Counted from the first letter of the stretch, positions 1-9,152 are shown. The stretch: DNA of 64,000 nucleotides from Enterobacter huaxiensis (GCF_003594935.2 NZ_CP043342.1:62001-126000); one strand, 5' to 3'. Translations and numbers: made by a program. Notes: generated by a model not told the origin, from the letters alone.

Positions 1-1264
1 TGGGCGTAAAATCGTCCTGCAAATCGCGATTGTCCTTTTCCTCGTGGGCTCCGCGCTGTGCGGGCTGGCGCAAAACATGACTCAGCTGGTGCTGATGCGC
101 GCCCTGCAGGGGCTGGGCGGCGGCGGCCTGATGGTCATCAGCATGGCCGCCGTCGCGGACGTGATCCCGCCGGCCGATCGCGGGCGCTATCAGGGGCTGT
201 TTGGCGGCGTATTCGGGCTGGCGACGGTCATTGGGCCGCTGATCGGCGGGTTTATCGTCCAGCACGTCTCCTGGCGCTGGATTTTCTACATCAACCTGCC
301 GCTGGGGCTGTTTGCCCTGCTGGTGATTGGTGCGGTGTTCCACGGCAGCGCGCGGCGCAGCAGGCATGAGATTGACTATCTGGGGGCGATTTACCTCAGC
401 ATGGCGCTGCTGTGCATCATCCTGTTTACCACCGAAGGCGGAACCGTTCGCCAGTGGAGCGACCCGCAGCTGTGGTGCATTCTGGCCTTTGGCCTGACGG
501 GCATTGCCGGGTTTATCTATGAGGAGCGGCTGGCGTGGGAGCCAATCATCCCGCTGTCGCTGTTCCGCGACCGCAGCTTCCTGCTCTGCAGCCTGATTGG
601 CTTTATCATCGGCATGTCGCTGTTCGGCTCGGTGACCTTCCTGCCGCTGTACCTGCAGGTCGTGAAAGACGCCACGCCAACGCAGGCCGGCCTGCAGCTC
701 ATCCCGCTGATGGGCGGGCTGCTGCTGACCTCCATTATCAGCGGGCGGATCATCAGCCGTACCGGGAGATACCGTCTGTTCCCGATCCTCGGCACGCTGC
801 TCGGCGTGGTGGGGATGTTTTTACTGACCCGGATTTCTATCTCGTCTCCGACCTGGCAGCTGTACCTGTTCACCAGCGTGCTGGGCATGGGGCTGGGCCT
901 GGTGATGCAGGTGCTGGTTCTTGCGGTGCAGAACAGCGTGTCGGCGGATCAATACGGCGTAGCCACCTCTGGCGTCACGCTCTTCCGTTCCATTGGCGGG
1001 GCCATTGGCGTCGCGCTGTTTGGCGCGGTGTTCACGAACGTTCTGCAGTCAGGGCTGGTCGACAGGCTGCCTGAAGGGGCGGAACTGCCGCGCGAGCTGA
1101 ACCCGACCGCCATTCATCATCTGCCAGACGCCCTGAGGCTGGACTATCTCGATGCGTTCGGCTCGGCCATCCACGCGGTGTTCCTGCTGGCGGCGGGGAT
1201 TATGGTGCTGGCGTTTGCGCTGTCGTGGTTTTTACGTGAGGCGCCGCTGCGTCGGCAGGCGTGA
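1..1264 (+). CDS. MFS drug exporter, DHA2 (EmrB/QacA-like) family, 5'-truncated
   Basis: The reading frame is open from the window edge (in frame from base 2), so only the C-terminal part is present and the true start lies outside. What remains is about 420 residues of very hydrophobic sequence with many membrane spans. Near the start of the fragment it carries the family C motif region ([12 protein letters not shown]) followed by a DRGRYQG loop, typical of 14-span proton-driven multidrug exporters. It ends at TGA 1262-1264 just before a REP-type repeat. Known members export cationic or amphipathic drugs across the inner membrane in exchange for protons; the substrate here cannot be inferred. 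No partner adaptor gene lies downstream, so if one exists it is upstream and unseen. Confidence 0.85.
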   Translation, partial: GRKIVLQIAIVLFLVGSALCGLAQNMTQLVLMRALQGLGGGGLMVISMAAVADVIPPADRGRYQGLFGGVFGLATVIGPLIGGFIVQHVSWRWIFYINLPLGLFALLVIGAVFHGSARRSRHEIDYLGAIYLSMALLCIILFTTEGGTVRQWSDPQLWCILAFGLTGIAGFIYEERLAWEPIIPLSLFRDRSFLLCSLIGFIIGMSLFGSVTFLPLYLQVVKDATPTQAGLQLIPLMGGLLLTSIISGRIISRTGRYRLFPILGTLLGVVGMFLLTRISISSPTWQLYLFTSVLGMGLGLVMQVLVLAVQNSVSADQYGVATSGVTLFRSIGGAIGVALFGAVFTNVLQSGLVDRLPEGAELPRELNPTAIHHLPDALRLDYLDAFGSAIHAVFLLAAGIMVLAFALSWFLREAPLRRQA

Positions 1265-1270
1265 CTCCAT

Positions 1271-1344
1271 CGCCCGGTGGCGCTTTGTTTACCGGGCCTA
1301 CAACACCTCCGGGCGTAGGTCGGGTAAGCGTAGCGCCACCCGAC
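1271..1344. repeat. REP/BIME-type palindromic pair
   Basis: Two inverted GC-rich palindromes (GCCCGGTGGCGC...ACCGGGC and GTCGGGTAAGCG...CGCCACCCGAC) lie between the transporter stop and nlpA. They match the REP pattern seen again near 22.5, 45.8 and 61.5 kb. Such elements are usually extragenic transcript-stabilising or gyrase-binding sites. Confidence 0.75.
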
Positions 1345-1450
1345 AATAGGCCGCATATAACGTATCCTTCTTATTGATTCCTTTTCGTTTTTTAGAGAGC
1401 CGTCTCGTTGTCGATATAGTCTTCTAAACGTTTATCAAAAGGAACTTCTC

Positions 1451-2251
1451 GTGAAACTTCGACTGGGTGCGCTTCTCCTGACTGGGCTGCTGCTCGCGGG
1501 CTGTGACCAAAACAGCAACGATGCCAAACACATTAAGGTCGGCGTGATTAACGGCGCCGAGCAGGACGTGGCGGAAGTCGCCAAAAAGGTGGCAAAAGAG
1601 AAGTATGGGCTGGACGTGGAGCTGGTCGGCTTTAGCGGCTCGCTGCTGCCCAACGATTCCACCAACCACGGGGAGCTGGACGCCAACGTGTTCCAGCATC
1701 GTCCGTTCCTGGCGGAAGATAACAAGGCGCACGGCTACAGGCTGGTTGCAGTTGCCAACACCTTCGTTTTCCCGATGGCCGGCTACTCCCGCAAGATTAA
1801 AGCGGTGTCTGAGCTGAAGGACGGCGCAACCGTTGCCATCCCTAATGACCCAACCAACCTCGGCCGCGCGCTGCTGCTGCTGCAAAAAGAGAAGCTGGTT
1901 ACCCTCAAGCCAGACGTTGGCCTGCTGCCAACGGCGCTGGATATCACGGCAAACCCGAAGAACCTGAAGATTATGGAGCTTGAAGGCGCGCAGCTGCCGC
2001 GCGTGCTGGACGACCCGAAAGTGGATGTCGCCATCATCAGCACCACCTATCTCCAGCAAACCGGGCTTTCTCCGGTTCACGATAGCGTCTTCATCGAAGA
2101 TAAAAATTCGCCGTACGTGAACATTGTCGTCACGCGTGAAGACAACAAAGACGCCGAAAACGTGAAGGAGTTTATTCAGTCCTATCAGTCTCCTGAGGTG
2201 GCAAAAGCCGCTGAGACGATCTTCAACGGCGGGGCGGTGCCGGGCTGGTAA
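1451..2251 (+). CDS. nlpA: Inner-membrane lipoprotein NlpA (MetQ-like substrate-binding protein)
   Basis: A 266-residue lipoprotein closely resembling E. coli NlpA through most of its length, including the motifs HIKVGVINGAEQDVAEVAKK, IPNDPTNLGRALLLLQ and the C-terminal FNGGAVPGW. The signal peptide ends in the lipobox LLAG with lipidated Cys18. The +2 residue is Asp, the classical Lol-avoidance signal, so the protein should stay in the inner membrane. It belongs to the MetQ family of methionine-binding proteins; in E. coli it is a paralogue able to support methionine uptake with MetNI, and it has also been linked to vesicle formation. It is monocistronic here. The start has the SD-like AAAGGAA 5-11 bases upstream. 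In E. coli nlpA lies near selC; here about 39 kb of accessory DNA separates them. Confidence 0.93.
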   Translation: MKLRLGALLLTGLLLAGCDQNSNDAKHIKVGVINGAEQDVAEVAKKVAKEKYGLDVELVGFSGSLLPNDSTNHGELDANVFQHRPFLAEDNKAHGYRLVAVANTFVFPMAGYSRKIKAVSELKDGATVAIPNDPTNLGRALLLLQKEKLVTLKPDVGLLPTALDITANPKNLKIMELEGAQLPRVLDDPKVDVAIISTTYLQQTGLSPVHDSVFIEDKNSPYVNIVVTREDNKDAENVKEFIQSYQSPEVAKAAETIFNGGAVPGW

Positions 2252-2261
2252 TCTGCTGGCC

Positions 2262-2942
2262 TTAGCGCGTCACCCGTGCATCAATCCGGCTTTCCGGCCA
2301 GAGGAAACCCTGGCCGAAGCGTGCCCCCGTTGCACGGGCTCGTTCCAGATCCTGTGAGTTCTCTATACCTTCTATGACGATACGGCCAGCAATCCCGGTT
2401 TTAACCGTGTCGATATACGGGGCAAGCGGCGCAGGTGAATTCAGCTCTGAACGATCGATTTTTACCCCGTCGAGCGCAAGTGCAAGGTGCTTGAATTCTT
2501 CTGTCAGCTCGCGAGTGAGATCGTCCAGCCAGATCTTCCAGCCCGCCGCCCTGAGCTGATTAAGGGTCTTACGCAGGCGCTGCCGTTCAGCTTCGTGCAT
2601 GCGGGTGATGGTCAGCGGGTCCTGTATCTCTATCGTCAAACGCTGCTGGTGGCGCAGCGAAAGCAATAGCCGGACGGCGCGATCGTCAAGGAAGTGTTCA
2701 GCCGGAAGGTTTAACCAGTAATGGCCGCGATCTGGCATCTGCAGGAGGGTAGTCGCCTGCCAGAAAAAAATCTGCAGCGCAGAACGGGCAGGGAGTGAGG
2801 CAAAGAAAACGTCAAGATTGACGTTGTGGATCTCCACGAGAACTTCATGCGCGACAACGTGGCCTGAATGAAAGTCGACAAGCGGCTGGAATCGCAGCCC
2901 TGAGATGCTTTGCAATACGGGAGAGGGGAGAACGGTATACAT
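2262..2942 (-). CDS. Degenerate EAL-domain protein (probably c-di-GMP effector or regulator)
   Basis: A single-domain EAL-fold protein of 226 residues. The hallmark motifs are present in altered form: the EAL triad reads EVL (HEVLVEI), the xNxS metal motif reads LNLP, the usual ExTE reads IEIQD, DDFG reads DDLT, and the KID, EGIE and QGFLWP segments are still visible. Loss of several metal- and base-contacting residues suggests it no longer hydrolyses c-di-GMP and acts by protein contact or ligand binding, as known for YdiV-like proteins; this is inference. The ATG at 2942 was chosen because AAGG lies about 8 bases upstream; an in-frame GTG at 3005 would overlap the terminator. It lies downstream of a LuxR-type gene on the same strand, next to fimbrial cluster FC1, so a role in pilus control is plausible. 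Confidence 0.8.
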   Translation of the reverse strand: MYTVLPSPVLQSISGLRFQPLVDFHSGHVVAHEVLVEIHNVNLDVFFASLPARSALQIFFWQATTLLQMPDRGHYWLNLPAEHFLDDRAVRLLLSLRHQQRLTIEIQDPLTITRMHEAERQRLRKTLNQLRAAGWKIWLDDLTRELTEEFKHLALALDGVKIDRSELNSPAPLAPYIDTVKTGIAGRIVIEGIENSQDLERARATGARFGQGFLWPESRIDARVTR

Positions 2943-2962
2943 GGAACAGCCTTCAGAAAACG

Positions 2963-2988
2963 AAAAAAGGTTCCCGCGGACACGGGAA
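2963..2988 (-). terminator. Rho-independent terminator or attenuator between luxR-type and EAL genes
   Basis: Read on the minus strand, TTCCCG-TGTCCG-CGGGAA forms a six-pair stem followed by CC and six T residues. It sits between the LuxR-type gene ending at 3018 and the EAL start at 2942. EAL expression from the upstream promoter would therefore depend on read-through. Confidence 0.65.
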
Positions 2989-3017
2989 CAAAAGGCAAAC
3001 GACACACGGTCAAATAC

Positions 3018-3638
3018 TTAATTCAATATCCAGCGGATGCTTTGGTAGAACGAAGGGCCTCGCACCGCCTTCAGTTTGTTCATGGCATTATTCTTGTAGA
3101 AATAAACCAGCCTCACGTTGCAGCCCAGCTGGCGGGCAATCTGCTTGGTTTTCAGGTTACAGGAGTAGCCGCGCAGTACGCTGGCCTCCTCGCTGGACAA
3201 TCTTGCCGGAGTGCGCAGGCGGGTCGTCATGCTCACGTTATAGAGACCGGGCGCCTGCGGCGTCTGGCTCATCAGGATTTGCCACAGCGCTTTGATATCG
3301 CCGAGAGAAACCCTTTTGCTGATGACCCCGTCAACATGCTTAAACTTCAAATAACCGACGGACAACGAATAGATATAGATCTTAGCCCCGGGCTGCTTTT
3401 GCTTAATACACAGAATATCGTCATTGGTTGTGACTCTGAAATGACCGGTATTCAGCGGGTCGTAAATAATAATGTCATACGGCTGTTCGCTAAGCGCAAG
3501 ATCTTCGATATGCGTAAACCCATGGAAAATGACATCCTGTTGTACCTCTGACTCACGCTTTCCTAATGATTGCAGGCCAATCATGGTGAATTCACAGCTA
3601 TCAACCACGGCAACGTGAATTGTTTTTTTGTTTATCAT
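3018..3638 (-). CDS. LuxR/FixJ-type orphan response regulator (fimbria-associated)
   Basis: A 206-residue protein with an N-terminal receiver-like segment (IHVAVVDSCEF...DIIIYDPL) and a C-terminal LuxR-type helix-turn-helix (LSSEEASVLRGYSCNLKTKQIARQLG... NNAMNKL). The HTH lacks the common GxSxKEIA spacing but keeps the KQIARQL helix. No histidine kinase is nearby and the receiver acidic pocket is only partly recognisable, so it is probably not controlled by phosphorylation, like the RcsA/BglJ/EcpR group. The second of two close ATGs is preferred because AAAGGAG stands 7 bases before it and only one base before the first. It is divergent from another LuxR-type gene across a 0.5-kb AT-rich gap, and a terminator separates it from the EAL gene behind it. 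Confidence 0.8.
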   Translation of the reverse strand: MINKKTIHVAVVDSCEFTMIGLQSLGKRESEVQQDVIFHGFTHIEDLALSEQPYDIIIYDPLNTGHFRVTTNDDILCIKQKQPGAKIYIYSLSVGYLKFKHVDGVISKRVSLGDIKALWQILMSQTPQAPGLYNVSMTTRLRTPARLSSEEASVLRGYSCNLKTKQIARQLGCNVRLVYFYKNNAMNKLKAVRGPSFYQSIRWILN

Positions 3639-4147
3639 TGGCATTCTCCTTTCGCTGAATAATCAGTCCCTGGAAGAGAAAATAGCGAACTACTTTTTTA
3701 ATTGTCTGATGCGACGGAGTAAATGTAAGCCAACAGAAACAGAGGAGTAAAGAGCATGCTAATTATTGGGGGAATATAAAAATGAAAAATTGATTTAATG
3801 ATAAATACAACTGCTTTAATCTTTTAATAATCTTCACGTTAGATTTTTATCCTGGCAATAGCCCAATATTAAGCTTTAGTCTGGTTTTAAATACCGTTAA
3901 TCCACGGATTTTACGTGGTTTTCCTGCCGTATTGTCAGAAAAAATCATAGTCAGAGCGCGATCTCTCCTGCATTCTTGCATTCCTTAACGACAGAGCTAA
4001 AGGATAAAATAGAAGTTATTCTATAAATTTAATATCCCTGTTCAGAATTTTAGCATTCAGGAGGATAAAATCCTGGCGCGAAGAGGTTGTGACTGCAGGA
4101 GGCATAACCTATTATCATTTTCTTTTTTACGATAATTTAGACATAAT
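3639..4147. promoter_or_regulatory. AT-rich divergent control region between two luxR-type genes
   Basis: About 510 bp without a credible ORF, strongly AT-rich compared with the flanking genes, with several A/T tracts (for example around 3780-3850 and 4110-4140). It must contain the promoters of both divergent LuxR-type genes. The composition suggests H-NS binding, by analogy with other fimbrial regulators. I could not assign individual -35/-10 boxes with confidence. Confidence 0.5.
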
Positions 4148-4813
4148 ATGATAAATGCTGAAACTCCCGTCAGGGTGATGATATTCTACAAAATAAATAT
4201 ATTTGCGGAGGTAATATGTCAGGCCCTCCAGAATCTTCTCCCCGATTACGAATTGCAGATCACCATCATCGACTCAACAGAAAAAATGCTGACGTCTCTG
4301 GCGGATGATGCTTTTGATGTTTTTATTACCGAGTTTAATTATCTTCTTAATCACAAAGAGTGGAGCACTGAGACCAGCGCTCGCTTAACGCTTTTATGTA
4401 AGTCAAACGCTGTTCGACGCGTTCTTTTTGTTCCCGATCTGCAGTATGGGTTATTAAAAAAAGTGCTGGAGATGAAGTTTGAACTGACCATCAGCCTGCA
4501 GGATGAGATGACAGAGCTGAAAAATGAGCTGCATACGCTCATGCTGACAGAAGAGCCGAAACCGGTCGTCTCTTCCTGGCTCAGGAAAGCGATGAGGGCA
4601 GGATCGCGGTCGCGTTCCGTGCTCTCATCAAGGGAATGGGAGGTGATTCATTTGATCGTGGAAGGGTACTCTATTACCGAGATTGCCCGTCACCGAAACC
4701 GCTCCGTAAGCACAATTGCCACGCAGAAACACAATGCGATGAAGAAGCTCAATCTTTCCAACCATAGCGAGTTGATTAGGTATCTGCAGACGGTTGGAAA
4801 GATGGGAGGCTAG
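4148..4813 (+). CDS. LuxR-type orphan regulator (fimbria-associated)
   Basis: A 221-residue regulator with a poorly conserved receiver-like N-terminal half and a C-terminal LuxR HTH. The HTH starts near residue 158 with the standard core LSSREWEVIHLIVEGYSITEIARHRNRSVSTIATQKHNAMKKL (only part matters: EIARHRNRSVSTI is the recognition region). The N-terminal half contains DVFITEF where the phospho-acceptor Asp would be expected, so phosphorylation is doubtful. It runs toward the 3' end of fimbrial cluster FC1, with only six bases between the two stop codons. Together with the divergent LuxR-type gene it probably controls FC1 or the EAL gene; this is inferred from position only. Confidence 0.8.
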   Translation: MINAETPVRVMIFYKINIFAEVICQALQNLLPDYELQITIIDSTEKMLTSLADDAFDVFITEFNYLLNHKEWSTETSARLTLLCKSNAVRRVLFVPDLQYGLLKKVLEMKFELTISLQDEMTELKNELHTLMLTEEPKPVVSSWLRKAMRAGSRSRSVLSSREWEVIHLIVEGYSITEIARHRNRSVSTIATQKHNAMKKLNLSNHSELIRYLQTVGKMGG

Positions 4814-4819
4814 CCCGCG

Positions 4820-5884
4820 TCAGGGGTAGATGATATTCAACGTTGCGGAGGTATTGATCTTCCCCTGAGACACTTTTGCGGGTGCCCAAACAGAGTAGTA
4901 CGCCGCCATAGGCAGGGTGAAGTGCTCGCTCAGCGCCCCGCCTGCCGCCACGTTGAAAATCATCGTGGCGTTACCGCGGCTGGTGGTAGACGTTGAAAAA
5001 ATGACCGGCATTTGCGGATTATTACGCTGAATCAGCCGCAGGCCCACGCCCTGAGCGGCGCCGCTGGTGCTGTCGATCAGCACGGAACTGTCGGTCGACA
5101 GCAGCTGCGTGCTGGAGAGGAACATCTCAATAGCCCGGTCTGAATTGCCGTTAGCGCCCACGTTCTGGCAGCTCATGTTCAGCGAGAAAGGCGTCAACCC
5201 TGGTTGTGAAGCCGCGTTCAGCTGAGGAATGCCGAGCGTTGGGAGTTTGACGGTCAGCCCGGCGTTATCGAACGAGCAGGTGGTCAGCTTCGGCGCATAT
5301 TTGATGGTCATCGGCTGGCCGAACATGTCGCGGTTGTCGTAGGGCCACTGGAATCCGTTGAACAGCCACTGGACAATCTTCACCAGCTGGCTGATTGGCC
5401 AGCCGATGATTTCCCAGAATGACATGCCGCTCATATCGCTCACGAACATCACGTCACTCATGGTTGCCGTGTCCCCGGCGAGCGTGGTCCCGCTCTGGTT
5501 CACGAGCGTGAAGCGCACCGTAAATGGCGTGTTCAGCTCCGACGCCGTATGGCTGCCGCTGGCGGAGAGCGTCTTGTTGGGCTGGGTGCTGGTGATCTCC
5601 GCGTGCACCATATATTTGTTGTTGCTGAACCCGAGTATGGTGGCGTAGCTGCTGTTGGTTGACAGGATCGGGGTATAGGAGAACTCGCTGTTGCTCGTTG
5701 AACAGTTAAACGAGCCGCTGTACTGCGTGGTATAGCTCCCCGTCCAGGTCGGCGTGGCCGGGCTGAGCTTGTCGGACAAATCAACGCTGATAGGCGTGCC
5801 GTAGACAATGCTGCCGCCGGAGCAGGTGGCGTAGCTGGCGGTGCTGACGCACGCCAGAAGCAGAAGAGTGAAGAACCTTAACAT
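4820..5884 (-). CDS. FC1 tip adhesin (FimH-like two-domain fimbrial adhesin)
   Basis: A 354-residue Sec-exported protein (signal peptide about residues 1-19, ending ASYA) and the last gene of a four-gene chaperone-usher operon. The N-terminal half is a putative receptor-binding domain with two cysteines (positions about 21 and 60). The C-terminal half, from about LTTCSFDNAGLTVKLP onward, is a pilin domain with its own Cys pair and ends in a beta-strand-like NIIYP tail for donor-strand exchange. Size and architecture fit FimH-type tip adhesins. A Trp-rich middle segment (SFWEIIGWPISQLVKIVQWLF, about residues 155-175) is unusual for the linker and could be a hydrophobic patch. It starts 15 bases after the usher gene. 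Receptor specificity is unknown. Confidence 0.85.
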   Translation of the reverse strand: MLRFFTLLLLACVSTASYATCSGGSIVYGTPISVDLSDKLSPATPTWTGSYTTQYSGSFNCSTSNSEFSYTPILSTNSSYATILGFSNNKYMVHAEITSTQPNKTLSASGSHTASELNTPFTVRFTLVNQSGTTLAGDTATMSDVMFVSDMSGMSFWEIIGWPISQLVKIVQWLFNGFQWPYDNRDMFGQPMTIKYAPKLTTCSFDNAGLTVKLPTLGIPQLNAASQPGLTPFSLNMSCQNVGANGNSDRAIEMFLSSTQLLSTDSSVLIDSTSGAAQGVGLRLIQRNNPQMPVIFSTSTTSRGNATMIFNVAAGGALSEHFTLPMAAYYSVWAPAKVSQGKINTSATLNIIYP

Positions 5885-5899
5885 AATGATATTCCGTAA

Positions 5900-8392
5900 T
5901 TAATGGCAAACCGATGACGGACTGTCCAGCCCCCAGGCCGGTGCGGAGATTTCGCATGTGCCGCCGCGAAGATGAACGTTGAGCGCGCGCGGCGGCTGTT
6001 CGGCACGGATATAGAGCACGCTTGCCTGGCCGACGTAACCCACAGATTCGCCTTTTTCATCCAGCACTTCGGTCCCAAATGGCAGCGGCCTGCCGTCGGC
6101 GCGCGTGGCGCGAAGCACCCATGACTGACGTTTGTCGGTTTCAAAGCGAACGTAGTTCACGGCGCCATCGTACGGAGCCACGTTGGCCATGTTGCCGAGC
6201 ACTTCCGCGCCCGAGCTGTTTTCGGTTTCAGACAGCGTGATTGAGTTCTTGCGGTAGGGGGTTGCGTAAGGCACCAGCGCCACGCCGTCGCGATTGGTCA
6301 CGATGCTTTCGTCCCCGTTCACCATCAGCCCCTCGGCCTGCGGCGCGTCCACGATTGTCATGGTCGAACCGGTTTCGTTGGAGGCGAGAACATGCCACGG
6401 GTAAGCCACCAGGCTTCCGCGTCCGTTGAGACCGGTCTGGCGGTAGTCTGAAGATTCACTGTAAGAGCCGCCAAGGGTGGCAAAACTGGAGCGATAGGCC
6501 GTGTTAACGCTTGCCGAGTTATTTCCTCCTCGCGCGTTACTGCCTGAGAAGGTGTAGCTCAGGCGGTTCGACTCCAGCGCGTTGCCGCTCATGCTGATAT
6601 TGCTCTGCTCGTAGTGAGAATCGCTGGCCGTCAGGCTGGAGGTTATCCATGCATTATTATCAAACAGCGAGAACGGCAGGCTGAGCGAGAGATAAAAGCG
6701 CGTCTCTTCCGCCCTGTCGCTGTTACGGACGCGGCTTGCCGAAAGGGTATAGCTGGCGCGGCCGATCGCGTTTGAATATCCGGCCTGATATTCGCGCGTG
6801 GTTTGCTGTGAATTCCAGTAATCACGCTGCGTCCCGGAAATAAACACCGTCCCCCAGCTCTCTGCCAGGCGCTGGTTCAGGTTGAGCGTTAAGGTATTTT
6901 TAGGCTGCGCCGCGCGCAGGGCATCCCAGGTGCTCATCGACATTTCCGGCGCAACGCCGAACCGATCTTCATACTCGTCGTACTGCTCTTTCAGGCGCTG
7001 ATAGCCTTCGCGCGAATAGAGCGCATCGCTAAAGCTGTAATAGCCTTTGGTGGAATAACGGTAGGCCGCCAGCGTGAAGTTGGTGGCGGTGGTGTTAATA
7101 AACTTGCTGTACGACACGCGAAAGCTTTGGCCGCTGTCGGTGCGATCCTGCAGCGTGGTTTTCGCCTGGGTGACGTCAAAGGAAACGGCGCCGAAAGGAA
7201 AATTCCAGCCCGTTCCGATCAGCCCGGCCTGGTAGTTATCGCTGACGATCGTTCCCGTGTAGCCGGTAATGAGGTTATTGAATCCGTAGCGCAGCGTGGC
7301 CTGCAGGAATGCCGGATCGGCGTCCAGCGTATTTTGATGAACTTTACCCGCGACCACGCTGTACTGGCTCACGCCCTCTTTCAACATGCCGGGAACCGCA
7401 GAAAACGGTACGGTAAAAGATTGCTGAGAGCCATCGGCCTCGCGAACCACGACCAGCAGATCGCCGGCCGACCCCGTGGGCTGGATGCTGTCGAGCGTGA
7501 ACTGTCCCGGCGGAACGTTTTCCTGATAGATAACGTTGCCATTCTGGGAGACTTTTACCAGGGCGTTAGTGCGCGCCACGCCGTGGATCACCGGCGAGAA
7601 GCCCTGCTGGGAGTTTGGCCGCATTTTCATGTCTGACGCCAGAGAGACCCCGCGCACGCGAAGAGAGTCAAACAGATCGCCCGGAATATAAAAGTCCCCC
7701 AGCGTCAGGTTTGACGTCAGCGAGGCCAGCGGGCGGCGCAGATAGCGGGTGTTGTTTTGCCAGCGACTGTCGCCGCTGGCCGATTTTTGCCAGGTGCTGC
7801 TGTCGCGAAACTGCCAGCCGAACAGGTTCGCGCCGGAGTCCAGCCCGGCGTAAAAATCGTCGTTGGTCTCTTTTGCCGTTCCTTTTGTACGCGTGTTGTA
7901 CCAGGTCGTGTTCCAGGAGAGCATCAGCGCCGGTATGCCCTCGCTCCAGAATTGGGGGGCAATATAGCCCTCTTCGGTACGCAGCAGGGCTGCCTGCGGA
8001 ACCGTGAGCGCCAGGCTCAGGGTGCCCGGATCGGTTTTGACCTCACCGCCCTGAACTAAATCATGTAACTGAACCTCTCCCCGCGCGATGGCCGGTGCAG
8101 GAATGGCCTTCATGCTGATCCCCAGCGACTGCGCGTCTTTCCAGGCAAGATGAATGTCATCCGGCCGTTCGCCGTAGGTCACGCTGTAGCGCCCCTTCCA
8201 GCTCCCGTTTACGTAGATGTCCATTTCCTGCTTGCCGGCAGGCATGAGGTTGTTTTCGTAAAAACGTGACAGATCGGACTCACCGGATGCGCCAGCAAGC
8301 AGAGAGGTATCAAACGACACGGCCCCTGATTTATGCGAAAGCAGAAGCGAGCAGACTGCCAGCAGACAGAGTCTGTTTTGTTTCAATTTCAT
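5900..8392 (-). CDS. FC1 outer-membrane usher (FimD family)
   Basis: An 830-residue FimD/PapC-family usher. After a signal peptide (about 24 residues) comes the N-terminal chaperone-binding domain (DLSRFYENNLMPAGKQEMDIYVNG), then the 24-strand beta-barrel with the plug region (PVIHGVARTNALVKVSQNG, PPGQFTLDSI) and two C-terminal domains ending in a Cys pair (GTCEIS ... SSVCH). All the usual blocks are present and the length is normal, so the pore should be functional. It assembles subunits delivered by the chaperone encoded upstream. It lies between the chaperone (15 bases away) and the adhesin (15 bases away), indicating one operon. Confidence 0.93.
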   Translation of the reverse strand: MKLKQNRLCLLAVCSLLLSHKSGAVSFDTSLLAGASGESDLSRFYENNLMPAGKQEMDIYVNGSWKGRYSVTYGERPDDIHLAWKDAQSLGISMKAIPAPAIARGEVQLHDLVQGGEVKTDPGTLSLALTVPQAALLRTEEGYIAPQFWSEGIPALMLSWNTTWYNTRTKGTAKETNDDFYAGLDSGANLFGWQFRDSSTWQKSASGDSRWQNNTRYLRRPLASLTSNLTLGDFYIPGDLFDSLRVRGVSLASDMKMRPNSQQGFSPVIHGVARTNALVKVSQNGNVIYQENVPPGQFTLDSIQPTGSAGDLLVVVREADGSQQSFTVPFSAVPGMLKEGVSQYSVVAGKVHQNTLDADPAFLQATLRYGFNNLITGYTGTIVSDNYQAGLIGTGWNFPFGAVSFDVTQAKTTLQDRTDSGQSFRVSYSKFINTTATNFTLAAYRYSTKGYYSFSDALYSREGYQRLKEQYDEYEDRFGVAPEMSMSTWDALRAAQPKNTLTLNLNQRLAESWGTVFISGTQRDYWNSQQTTREYQAGYSNAIGRASYTLSASRVRNSDRAEETRFYLSLSLPFSLFDNNAWITSSLTASDSHYEQSNISMSGNALESNRLSYTFSGSNARGGNNSASVNTAYRSSFATLGGSYSESSDYRQTGLNGRGSLVAYPWHVLASNETGSTMTIVDAPQAEGLMVNGDESIVTNRDGVALVPYATPYRKNSITLSETENSSGAEVLGNMANVAPYDGAVNYVRFETDKRQSWVLRATRADGRPLPFGTEVLDEKGESVGYVGQASVLYIRAEQPPRALNVHLRGGTCEISAPAWGLDSPSSVCH

Positions 8393-8407
8393 GGTGAGTC
8401 TTTCCGA

Positions 8408-9100
8408 TCACTGGCTGGTGAAGGTCCGGGTTTTATAGGCGCCCAGATCGTCCACGTACATCAGCTGGAAGGTCTGGCCACGCTTAACGTCATTTTTGGT
8501 GGCTATCGTCAGCTGTCCAAAAGGAGAAACCATCGGTGACTCGTTGAGTAATTTTGTTTTACCCCGAGAAATATTGGCGACGGTAATATGGAACGGGCTG
8601 TTATTACTGATGCGGAACTGATTGCCGTCGGCAGCCAGGGTCAGTTTCCCTACCGCATCATCGAGCGAACCGGCCAGCGAAGCCGGGCGATAAAAAAGTT
8701 TGATGCGCGACTTAATGGCCAGCTGCACGGTATTCTGGTTCTGCAGATTTTCCGGTTTTGGCGGAATATCGAGTACGTTAAGAAAGAAAACAGACTCCCG
8801 GTCCGCAGGCAAATTCCCCGGCAGTTTTTTAATGCGCAGCTGCTGGCCATTATGGCCGCTGACCTTAATCACCGGGGGCGAAAGCAGGAAAGGCACCTTT
8901 GCTGTTTCCGGCGTAGAGTTTATATCGCCATCATCAATCCATGATTGCACCAGCGCGGGTGAATCACCGGTATTCATTAACTGGACGATCACCTCTTTAT
9001 TATTTTCAGGATAAAGGACTCGAGTGCCATTGATGACAATATTGGCCCATGAGTGACCCGAGCTCAGCAGGAGTACCGCCAGCATAATTGCCTTACGCAT
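8408..9100 (-). CDS. FC1 periplasmic fimbrial chaperone (FGS type)
   Basis: A 230-residue PapD/FimC-like chaperone with signal peptide ending HSWA. Mature residues carry the conserved Arg in the first strand (INGTRVLYP) and the Lys of the subunit-anchoring pair in SRIKLFYRP. The F1-G1 loop (FLLSPPVIKVSGHNGQQLRI) is short, which places it in the FGS group that serves rod-forming pili. It binds pilin subunits after Sec export and delivers them to the usher. It starts 52 bases after the pilin stop, so it is probably cotranscribed with pilin at a lower level. Confidence 0.93.
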   Translation of the reverse strand: MRKAIMLAVLLLSSGHSWANIVINGTRVLYPENNKEVIVQLMNTGDSPALVQSWIDDGDINSTPETAKVPFLLSPPVIKVSGHNGQQLRIKKLPGNLPADRESVFFLNVLDIPPKPENLQNQNTVQLAIKSRIKLFYRPASLAGSLDDAVGKLTLAADGNQFRISNNSPFHITVANISRGKTKLLNESPMVSPFGQLTIATKNDVKRGQTFQLMYVDDLGAYKTRTFTSQ

Positions 9101-9152
9101 GATTGAAACCTTAAATACAGGCCCTGCGAATGCAGAGCCTGAATAATTAATA

